This document shows, in pieces, positions 5,953-11,795 of a stretch of 11,960 nucleotides of DNA; position 1 is the first letter of the stretch, and the number at the start of each line of letters is the position of its first letter. The stretch lies in contig JAHIMV010000016.1 of NCBI GenBank assembly GCA_018896315.1, forward strand, positions 1 to 11,960, written 5' to 3'. The stretch is from Patescibacteria group bacterium (GTDB taxonomy: Bacteria; Patescibacteriota; Patescibacteriia; UBA2591; UBA6264). Both the position numbers and the translations under genes were made by a program. The notes beneath the pieces are model-generated. The model was not told the DNA's origin. It worked only from the letters and a program-made list of their open reading frames with translations, and did no database searches.

Positions 5953-6019
5953 AAAAATCAAAAATCAAAAATCAAAATGGAAAATGACAATGCAAAATGC
6001 AAAATTATTTTTATTTTTT
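5953..6019. repeat. Low-complexity tandem repeats after rny
   Basis: Three perfect copies of AAAAATC (5953-5973) run into AAAATG/CAAAATG variants, followed by a T-tract. With the GTTCAAATGTTCCAATGTTAAAAT motif further on (ATGTT repeated to about 6083), this fills the 147-bp spacer between rny and rpmH apart from the promoter. I see no gene in it. Confidence 0.7.
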
Positions 6020-6028
6020 TATGATGCT

Positions 6029-6056
6029 TTGTGTTTAATTTAGATTATGTTATAAT
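6029..6056 (+). promoter_or_regulatory. Predicted promoter of the rpmH operon
   Basis: An extended -10, TG-T-TATAAT (hexamer 6051-6056), with a weak -35 TTGTGT (6029-6034) 16 bp upstream. The predicted start is near 6063, about 34 nt before the rpmH ATG. Confidence 0.65.
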
Positions 6057-6096
6057 GTTCAAATGTTCCAATGTTAAAATGTTATCATAATTTTAT

Positions 6097-6234
6097 ATGC
6101 CTAAAAGAACTTATCAGCCCAAAAAAAGAAAGAGAGCCAGAACACATGGCTTTATAAAGAGAATGCAAACAAAAGCTGGCCAGCAAGTATTAAAAAGAAG
6201 GCGGGCTAAAAAGAGGAAGAAATTAACTGTTTAA
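6097..6234 (+). CDS. rpmH: 50S ribosomal protein L34
   Basis: A very basic 45-residue protein of the large ribosomal subunit. MPKRTYQPKKRKRARTHGF (1-19) is the family signature, and KRMQTKAGQQVLKRRRAKKR follows as expected. It is one residue longer than the common 44 because of MPKRTYQP in place of MKRTYQP. It starts the usual rpmH-rnpA-yidD-yidC order, 8 bp before rnpA. Confidence 0.98.
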   Translation: MPKRTYQPKKRKRARTHGFIKRMQTKAGQQVLKRRRAKKRKKLTV

Positions 6235-6242
6235 AAGGCTTT

Positions 6243-6587
6243 ATGTTGCCCAAACAATATCGTTTAACTAAGAATAAGGATTTTGCTCGGGTTGCCAAAC
6301 AAGGAAAAATTATTTTTAGTTATGTTTTAGGATTAAAATATATTAAGAACAATCTCAATTATTCTCGTTTTGGAATTATTGTTTCCCTTAAAGTCAGCAA
6401 AAAGGCAGTTATACGTAATAAAATAAAAAGAAGAATTAGAGCGATTTTAAAAGAAAATCTATTCAATATTATTCAGGGTTACGATTTTATGATTTTAACT
6501 AAATCAGGAATAGAAGATTTAGATTATTCACAAATTAAAAACAAACTTTTAAAACTTTTTCAAAAACAGAATTTAATTAAACCCTAA
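6243..6587 (+). CDS. rnpA: Ribonuclease P protein component
   Basis: Basic protein subunit that helps the RNase P ribozyme bind pre-tRNA and remove 5' leaders. The 114 residues are the usual size. MLPKQYRLTKNKDFARVAKQGK (1-22) is the typical N-terminus with the conserved aromatic near position 14. FGIIVSLKVSKKAVIRNKIKRRIR (43-66) holds the RNRxKRRxR-type signature, and GYDFMILTK (79-87) matches the last strand. An inverted-repeat arm begins 7 bp after the stop codon. Confidence 0.96.
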   Translation: MLPKQYRLTKNKDFARVAKQGKIIFSYVLGLKYIKNNLNYSRFGIIVSLKVSKKAVIRNKIKRRIRAILKENLFNIIQGYDFMILTKSGIEDLDYSQIKNKLLKLFQKQNLIKP

Positions 6588-6594
6588 GAAACGA

Positions 6595-6675
6595 ACCCCG
6601 TTAGAAATTTTGTTTCAATAAAGAGATTTCTAATAGGTGGTAATAAGAATAAATTATGAAAAGTTCTAACGGGGT
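6595..6675. repeat. Inverted repeat bracketing the yidD start codon
   Basis: Left arm 6595-6606 (ACCCCGTTAGAA) pairs perfectly for 12 bp with right arm 6664-6675 (TTCTAACGGGGT). The ATG of yidD (6656-6658) lies in the intervening 57 nt and the right arm is coding sequence for SSNGV. The left arm can instead pair for 8 bp (6601-6608 with 6626-6633) upstream of an AGGTGG (6635-6640). The same element occurs at 7783-7863 with the identical total span of 81 bp. Confidence 0.9.
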
Positions 6676-6928
6676 GAAACAAATTTTTATTTGGCCACGA
6701 TTATTAATCTTGCAATTGATCCGTTTTTATCAAAAAACCTTTTCTCCTGATCATGGTGTTTTTTCATTAATTCACCCATGGAAAGGAACTTGTAAGTTTC
6801 GGCCGACTTGCTCAGAATATGCTTATGACGCCATTAATAAATACGGCCTTTTAAAGGGAGGAATTAAAGCCTTAAAAAGAATTTTTCGTTGCCACCCTTG
6901 GTCTAAAGGTGGATGGGACCCCGCATGA
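6656..6928 (+). CDS. yidD: Membrane protein insertion efficiency factor YidD
   Basis: A small peripheral inner-membrane protein that helps YidC insert and fold membrane proteins. The 90 residues carry the full signature: IRFYQKTFSP (22-31), CKFRPTCSEYAYDAINKYG (46-64) and RIFRCHPWSKGGWDP (75-89), with Cys46, Cys52 and Cys79. Residues 1-8 (MKSSNGVK) lie outside the conserved domain and are encoded by the right arm of the inverted repeat. An in-frame stop at 6650-6652 just upstream fixes the ATG at 6656. A possible Shine-Dalgarno AGGTGG is 15 nt away, unusually far. Confidence 0.97.
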   Translation: MKSSNGVKQIFIWPRLLILQLIRFYQKTFSPDHGVFSLIHPWKGTCKFRPTCSEYAYDAINKYGLLKGGIKALKRIFRCHPWSKGGWDPA

Positions 6929-6930
6929 TG

Positions 6931-7034
6931 ATTGCAGATTGCAGATTTTAGATTGTAGATTGGTGAAGAATTGATGATTGGTGATTGATAAATCACAAAT
7001 CTTAAATCTTAAATTTTAAATTTAGCGAAGCGCT
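6931..7034. repeat. Repeat-rich spacer before yidC
   Basis: GCAGATT occurs twice in tandem (6934-6947), with TTAGATT and GTAGATT variants after it. A hairpin GTGATT-GATA-AATCAC follows at 6981-6996. A short hairpin AGCG-AAG-CGCT (7024-7034) ends one base before the yidC ATG, with the stable mini-hairpin core GCGAAGC. No gene or clear promoter is seen. Confidence 0.6.
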
Positions 7035-7035
7035 T

Positions 7036-7767
7036 ATGATTGAATTTTTTAAGATAATTCTTTATGAACCATTACTTAATCTTCTGGTGGTTTTTTACAA
7101 TTTAATTCCTGGACATGATTTAGGGATAGCAATCATTATTTTAACCTTGGTGCTTAAGTTGCTGTTATTTCCGCTTTCTCGTAAATCAATTAAATCACAA
7201 AAAGCCCTTAAAGACCTTCAGCCAAAATTAGAAGAGCTTAAAAAAAAGTATGTTAATCAAAAGGACAAGCAAGCTCAAGCAATGATGAGTCTTTACAAGG
7301 AAAACAAGGTTAATCCTTTTTCTTCATGTTTGCCATTATTAATTCAACTTCCAATCTTAATTGCTGTTTTTCAGGTTTTTAGAGTTGGTTTAAGTGATAG
7401 TTCTTTGCCTATTTATTCTTTTATTCACAATCCAGGGACTTTAAATATTATGGCATTTGGTATACTAGATTTGGCAAAAGCTAGTCCAATACTTGCTTTA
7501 GTCACTGGTATTTTACAATATCTTCAAATGAAAGCTTTTACAACAGAGCAACCGGACAAGAAAGTAATTAAACAAAGCGGAGCAAAAGACGAGAATATGA
7601 TGGCAACAATGAACAAGCAGATGAAATTTATGATGCCTGCTTTAACTGTTTTTATCGGAATAACCCTGCCTAGTGGATTAATGCTTTATTGGTTGGCCAG
7701 TCTCTTATTTACTATTTTAGAGCAAAAGCTTGTTTTTGCTTCTTCAAAGCAAACAGCTAAATCTTAG
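7036..7767 (+). CDS. yidC: Membrane protein insertase YidC (short form)
   Basis: Inserts and folds proteins in the cytoplasmic membrane. At 243 residues it lacks the large periplasmic domain of Gram-negative YidC and corresponds to the conserved 60KD_IMP/Oxa1 core. Visible elements are an N-terminal hydrophobic stretch (6-22), LGIAIIILTLVLKLLLFPLSRKSIKSQKAL (29-58) with the conserved groove arginine Arg49, the cytoplasmic coiled hairpin LQPKLEELKKKY...MMSLYKENKVNP (61-94), LPLLIQLPILIAVFQVF (99-115), and further membrane segments near 137-162 and 195-228. No lipobox cysteine is seen at the start. It follows yidD after a repeat-rich 107-bp spacer; jag, a common neighbour, is replaced by a PRC-barrel gene. 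Confidence 0.97.
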   Translation: MIEFFKIILYEPLLNLLVVFYNLIPGHDLGIAIIILTLVLKLLLFPLSRKSIKSQKALKDLQPKLEELKKKYVNQKDKQAQAMMSLYKENKVNPFSSCLPLLIQLPILIAVFQVFRVGLSDSSLPIYSFIHNPGTLNIMAFGILDLAKASPILALVTGILQYLQMKAFTTEQPDKKVIKQSGAKDENMMATMNKQMKFMMPALTVFIGITLPSGLMLYWLASLLFTILEQKLVFASSKQTAKS

Positions 7768-7778
7768 ATATTAAAATT

Positions 7779-7847
7779 ATGGACCCCGTTAGAAATTTGC
7801 TAGCGGTGTTCGTACAGTTAAATTTGAATAAATCAATATGTCAATAA
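7779..7847 (+). other. Possible 22-codon upstream ORF over the inverted repeat
   Basis: An ATG at 7779 opens MDPVRNLLAVFVQLN..., ending at TAA 7845-7847. It overlaps the PRC gene start by 10 bp in another frame. MDPVRN is encoded by the left arm of the inverted repeat. No Shine-Dalgarno is visible, so it may be an accidental frame created by the repeat. If translated, it would unfold the left arm and could influence initiation at 7838. Confidence 0.25.
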
Positions 7848-7863
7848 AAATTTCTAACGGGGT
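7783..7863. repeat. Inverted repeat bracketing the PRC-barrel start codon
   Basis: Left arm 7783-7798 (ACCCCGTTAGAAATTT) pairs perfectly for 16 bp with right arm 7848-7863 (AAATTTCTAACGGGGT). The start codon (7838-7840) lies in the 49-nt loop and the right arm encodes KISNGV. It is the second copy of the element at 6595-6675, with the same 81-bp span, arm sequence and reading frame relative to the gene, while the interior is largely different. Confidence 0.93.
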
Positions 7864-8122
7864 GGACCCAAAAGAGATAATTGGTTTACCAGTTTATACT
7901 GAGAGTGGTAATTATCTTGGTCAAGTAGTAGACCTGGAAATTGATCCAGAAACAGGACAAGTTAAAAATTATTTTATTAAAAGCCATAATTTTTTAAAAA
8001 ATTTATTTCAAGGGCATTTAATAATCAGAGCAAGACAGGTTTTATCTATTTCTAAAGAGAAGGTGGTCGTCAGAGATGCTTTTAAAAAAATGAGAGGGCT
8101 GGTTTCTAATCCAGCACGCTAA
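7838..8122 (+). CDS. PRC-barrel domain protein
   Basis: A 94-residue cytoplasmic protein with one PRC-barrel domain (about 12-80): IIGLPVYTESGNYLGQVVDLEIDPETGQV (14-42) is the characteristic first half, followed by NYFIK and the LIIRARQVLSISKEKVVVRD strand pair (61-80). PRC-barrel domains occur in RimM and in stand-alone proteins of unclear role; there is no RimM N-terminal domain here, so it is not RimM. The N-terminal KISNGV comes from the repeat arm and lies before the domain. It follows yidC by 70 bp, almost all occupied by the inverted repeat. The specific function is unknown. Confidence 0.9.
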   Translation: MSIKISNGVDPKEIIGLPVYTESGNYLGQVVDLEIDPETGQVKNYFIKSHNFLKNLFQGHLIIRARQVLSISKEKVVVRDAFKKMRGLVSNPAR

Positions 8123-8233
8123 CAAGGTGGCAAATAAGCAAATTAACAATTTAATAAAGATTTATAACAAAAGATTTATTAAAATAAACAATGTTTAATT
8201 GTTAAATTGTTATATTGTTAAATTGAATTTAGT
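8123..8233. repeat. AT-rich nested inverted repeats before the membrane protein gene
   Basis: TAACAATTTAA (8144-8154) is inverted at 8202-8212, and TTAATAAA (8151-8158) at 8175-8182. ATTGTTA is repeated three times between about 8198 and 8221. The spacer could form an AT cruciform. No promoter with a credible -35 was found. Confidence 0.55.
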
Positions 8234-8593
8234 ATGTCTATCGCTATTCTCCTTTTTAAATCTATTTTTTGGGACACTTTAACTAATGTTTTGTATTTCC
8301 CTGTCTGGTGGTACACTATTGGCGCAAAAAAAAGATTTTTAGGATTAATTAATGGTGTTAGTAGTTTATTTCGTAATTTAGCTTTAAAATTGATGTTCAC
8401 CCATCTTTTTAAGCCCATGTTTGGTGAACGATCAATATCGGGAAGAATTATTAGTTTTTTCATGCGCTTAATTATTTTAATTTGGCGTTCTTTTTTATTT
8501 TTACTAGGAACAATTAGTTTTTTCGTTTTATTTGCCTTGTGGATGATTTTGCCAATTATTAGTCTCTGGCAAATTATTAAATTATTATTTTAA
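8234..8593 (+). CDS. Small conserved-looking membrane protein ('YFPVWWYTIGA' type)
   Basis: A 119-residue hydrophobic protein with no enzyme motif. The N-terminal part carries VLYFPVWWYTIGAKKRFLG (19-37), a middle segment has FTHLFKPMFGE (55-65) and RIISFFMRLI (71-80), and a long hydrophobic stretch (about 74-118) makes two membrane helices likely. I recall similar proteins with the FPxWWY and FxPMxGQ...GRxISFxMR motifs in other Patescibacteria beside a membrane-anchored Clp-like ATPase, but no function is known to me. It ends 7 bp before that ATPase gene here, so the two are probably co-translated and may act together at the membrane. Confidence 0.85.
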   Translation: MSIAILLFKSIFWDTLTNVLYFPVWWYTIGAKKRFLGLINGVSSLFRNLALKLMFTHLFKPMFGERSISGRIISFFMRLIILIWRSFLFLLGTISFFVLFALWMILPIISLWQIIKLLF

Positions 8594-8600
8594 TTGAAAG

Positions 8601-11342
8601 ATGAATTTTATTATCTGTCCAAATTGCCAAGGAAAGACCCCTTTGAAAAAATGTCCTACTTGCAATAGTCGGGAAATTTATGCTTGGTTTGGTGGTTATG
8701 TTTTATTTTTAGACAAAATTTTTAACAGAGCTGAAATTATTAGTAATGGATTAAAGAGGTTTTTAAAAGTTATTATTAGGATTTTATTAATTTTGTTTGG
8801 GGTTTGGGGTTTGGTTTGTTTATTTAAAATAGTTTTAAATTTGCCCGAGGTTGTTATCCCCGAATTCATTATTGATATCTTAAATCAGATATCATATTTA
8901 AATATATCTCAAGAAAAATTATTTTTATACATTTGGTTTTCAATATTAACTGATTGTTATCTTTTTTATACCTTAGAAAAAGAGCAAGACCAGAGACGAA
9001 AGAATTGGCCAAAATCAACTAGAGAAAATGTTCAGATTCCAGAAAATTGGGAAGAAACAGATCACCTTGCCAAGAGGTTTAAAATTGATGTTGCACAAGC
9101 TTTTTCTAAAAATTCAGTTAAAGTCATGCAAAAATCATGGGCTTTAGCTCATAAATTAAAACATCATCAGATTCAACCAATTCATATCTTTGCCAGCTGT
9201 TTAGAAGATTCAGATGTTAGATTAGTTATCAATCGACTGGGCTTAAATTGGAAAAGTCTACAAGATAAAGTAGCTCGAGCCTTAAGCAAAATTAATAGAC
9301 CCAAACCATTTAAAAATGTTTCTTATAGTTTAGAAACACAAAAGGTTCTTTTAAAGGCTTATGTCTTAGCTGGAGAGGGTAATAGCATCTCGCTTTCTCC
9401 TTTAGAAATTCTACAGGTCTTAATAAGTTTTGAAGGATCAGTTAAAGAGATTTTCTACGATTTAGAAGTTGGCCTAAATGAGATAACCAATGTCTGCCTT
9501 TGGATTAAAGTCTATCAAGAATTAAGCAAGCAGGCACATAGTTTTGCCGGGCAAGCCAGGTTTAAGCCTAAGGGCCCAATCAATAGAGCTTATACGGCTA
9601 TTGCCACGCCCAATCTTGATGTTCATGGAGAGGATTTGACTCAAATGGCTCGTAGCGGGTATTTAGGTGTCTGTATGGACAGGGAGAAAGAAATCAAAGA
9701 GATTTTTAGGGTTCTTGAAGGAGGACGGCCAGGAGTGGTTTTAGTTGGTCAACCTGGCGTGGGAAAGACAACCATTATTAATGGTTTGGCCCGGCGTATG
9801 GTTACAGAGGATGTACCTGAAATTTTTCAAGATAAAAGATTGGTCAGTTTAAGCTTGGCGAGTTTGATTGCCGGAGCTTCACGATCAGGTGAGATTGAAC
9901 AAAGACTACAAGTTATTCTTAGTGAAGTGGCCCGTTCGGGAAATATCATTTTAGTTATTAAAGATATTCATAATATGGTAGGAGTTCGTACAACTGAAGG
10001 AGAATTAGATGTTTCAGAAATTTTATCTAGCATTTTAAAAAGAAGATTATTTTTAGTCTTAGCAACATCCATTCCCAGTGAATACCGTCGTTTAATTGAA
10101 ACAAAGGCATTAGGAGAGGTTTTTCAAAAAGTAAAAATTGAAGAGCCAGACCAGAATGCTACCATCCAGATTTTAGAGGCTCAAGCAGCTCCAATTGAAG
10201 CCCGTGAACGTGTTTATTTTTCTTACGGCGCCTTAAACCAAGCGGTTGATTTATCATCCCGCTATTTGCACGAACAATTTTTACCAGATAAAGCAATTAA
10301 TCTCTTAAAAGAAGTAGCTATTGCCGTAAAAAACAAAAAAGGAAGGAATAGCATTATTCAATCAGAAGACGTAGCTGCTTTAGTTGCTGAAAAAACAAAT
10401 ATTCCCGTAACCAAACTCACAGAAAAAGAATCAACAAAACTTCTAAATTTAGAAGAGCAAATACATAAGCGATTAATTGATCAAAATGAAGCAGTTAATA
10501 TGGTTTCTTCAGCTTTAAGAAGGGCAAGAACAGAATTACGTAGTCAGAAAAAACCAATTGTTAATTTACTTTTTCTAGGACCAACCGGGGTAGGAAAAAC
10601 AGAATTGGCCAAGACGGTTACTGAGGTATATTTTGGACAAGAAAACAGAATGATTAGGTTAGATATGAGCGAGTATCAGGAAAAAGGAAGTATTAATCGT
10701 TTAATTGGAGTCCCAGGAGGAGAAAAGGGAGGATTATTAACTGAAGCAGTACGGTTAGACCCTTCTTCTTTATTGCTTCTAGATGAAATTGAAAAGGCTC
10801 ATCCAGATATTTTAAATGTGTTTCTCCAAGTAATGGATGATGGTCGTTTAACAGATGCCCTTGGAAGAACAATTGATTTTACTAATTTGATAATAATTTG
10901 TACTTCTAATGCAGGAACAGATTTTATTCAGGAAGAAATTACAAAGGGGACTTCTGTAGAAATGATTACAGAAATCTTAATTCAAGAAAAATTAAAACCG
11001 TATTTTCGACCAGAATTTTTAAATCGTTTTGACGGCACAGTTGTTTTCAAGCCATTAGGCATGGAAGAAATAAAACAAATTACAAGATTGCTTTTGAGAA
11101 AATTAACTAAACAACTTGAAGAAAAAGGAATTACTTTAAAAGCAACAAATGAAGCAATCACAGAATTAGCAGAGGCTGGTTTTGATCCGGCTTTTGGAGC
11201 TCGACCATTAAGAAGAGCAATCCAGAATCGAGTTAGTGATGTTTTGGCTAAACTTTTATTGACTAAGAAAATTGGCCGACGAGATATAGTTATTTTAGAA
11301 AAAGGAGGAAAGGTAAGAGTAGAAAAGGCCCAAGATTTGTAA
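8601..11342 (+). CDS. Membrane-anchored Clp-like double AAA+ protein with degenerate first ring
   Basis: A 913-residue ClpA/ClpC/ClpB relative with an unusual front end. Residues 6-21 carry two CxxC pairs (CPNC, CPTC), a zinc ribbon. Hydrophobic helices at about 54-79 and 107-124 suggest two membrane spans. Clp-N-like repeats follow (about 165-300). D1 has a good Walker A (GQPGVGKT, 383-390), but the Walker B Asp-Glu is Lys454-Asp455, the usual ERRF arginine fingers read G505-E506-V507-F, and the pore KYRG reads S427-R-S-G430. D2 has Walker A (660-667), Walker B LLLLDEIE (724-731), sensor 1 Asn770, Arg809 and GAR (866-868) intact, but the pore loop is four residues short with no aromatic (GVPGGEKGG). 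There is no coiled-coil M domain and no [ILV]G[FL] ClpP-docking loop around 770-800. It is probably a membrane remodelling or sensing ATPase rather than a standard unfoldase; the substrate is unknown. Confidence 0.93.
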   Translation: MNFIICPNCQGKTPLKKCPTCNSREIYAWFGGYVLFLDKIFNRAEIISNGLKRFLKVIIRILLILFGVWGLVCLFKIVLNLPEVVIPEFIIDILNQISYLNISQEKLFLYIWFSILTDCYLFYTLEKEQDQRRKNWPKSTRENVQIPENWEETDHLAKRFKIDVAQAFSKNSVKVMQKSWALAHKLKHHQIQPIHIFASCLEDSDVRLVINRLGLNWKSLQDKVARALSKINRPKPFKNVSYSLETQKVLLKAYVLAGEGNSISLSPLEILQVLISFEGSVKEIFYDLEVGLNEITNVCLWIKVYQELSKQAHSFAGQARFKPKGPINRAYTAIATPNLDVHGEDLTQMARSGYLGVCMDREKEIKEIFRVLEGGRPGVVLVGQPGVGKTTIINGLARRMVTEDVPEIFQDKRLVSLSLASLIAGASRSGEIEQRLQVILSEVARSGNIILVIKDIHNMVGVRTTEGELDVSEILSSILKRRLFLVLATSIPSEYRRLIETKALGEVFQKVKIEEPDQNATIQILEAQAAPIEARERVYFSYGALNQAVDLSSRYLHEQFLPDKAINLLKEVAIAVKNKKGRNSIIQSEDVAALVAEKTNIPVTKLTEKESTKLLNLEEQIHKRLIDQNEAVNMVSSALRRARTELRSQKKPIVNLLFLGPTGVGKTELAKTVTEVYFGQENRMIRLDMSEYQEKGSINRLIGVPGGEKGGLLTEAVRLDPSSLLLLDEIEKAHPDILNVFLQVMDDGRLTDALGRTIDFTNLIIICTSNAGTDFIQEEITKGTSVEMITEILIQEKLKPYFRPEFLNRFDGTVVFKPLGMEEIKQITRLLLRKLTKQLEEKGITLKATNEAITELAEAGFDPAFGARPLRRAIQNRVSDVLAKLLLTKKIGRRDIVILEKGGKVRVEKAQDL

Positions 11343-11351
11343 TCTTAGGAT

Positions 11352-11380
11352 TTGACATATAGCAGTGAATTTGTTAAGAT
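11352..11380 (+). promoter_or_regulatory. Promoter of rplU
   Basis: A perfect TTGACA (11352-11357), 17-bp spacer and extended -10 TG-T-TAAGAT (hexamer 11375-11380). The predicted start near 11387 gives a leader of about 28 nt. It lies just after the Clp-like gene and indicates independent transcription of rplU. Confidence 0.85.
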
Positions 11381-11414
11381 TGGATTATTATTTTATAGAT
11401 AAATTGAATTTATT

Positions 11415-11792
11415 ATGAGTTTATTCGCAGTAATTAAAACAGGGGGCAAACAATATTTAGTAAAAAAGGGAGATATTCTTCGTATTGAAAAACTTGAAGA
11501 AAAGGTTGGAAAAAAGATTTTTTTTAAGGAAGTTCTTTTATGTTTTGATGATAAAAAAAGAAAAGTTGAAATTGGCAAGCCATACCTTAAAATTCAAGTT
11601 GAAGCAGAAGTTTTAGCTCAAGATAAAGCAAAAAAAGTTAAAATAATTAAATATAAACCAAAAACTCGTTATCATCGAACACGGGGACATCGCCAGCCAT
11701 ATACTGAAATTAAAATTTTATCAATTGGTTTAGAAAAAAAATCTACTGTTAGTGCTAAAAAACCAACAGCAGTTGAAAAAAATAAGAAATGA
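11415..11792 (+). CDS. rplU: 50S ribosomal protein L21
   Basis: A basic large-subunit ribosomal protein. MSLFAVIKTGGKQYLVKKGD (1-20) is the unmistakable family start, and the KKVKIIKYKPKTRYHRTRGHRQPYTEIKI block (73-101) carries the L21 signature. At 125 residues it has a lysine-rich tail of about 20 residues (106-125) beyond the usual 102-105. rpmA (L27), its normal downstream neighbour, is absent: the next gene is ruvA on the other strand, 3 bp away. Confidence 0.98.
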   Translation: MSLFAVIKTGGKQYLVKKGDILRIEKLEEKVGKKIFFKEVLLCFDDKKRKVEIGKPYLKIQVEAEVLAQDKAKKVKIIKYKPKTRYHRTRGHRQPYTEIKILSIGLEKKSTVSAKKPTAVEKNKK

Positions 11793-11795
11793 GTT

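Noticed and set aside
7838..8122. PRC-barrel protein as RimM
   Set aside because: It has only the PRC domain; the RimM N-terminal beta-barrel domain is missing, and the preceding sequence is the inverted repeat.
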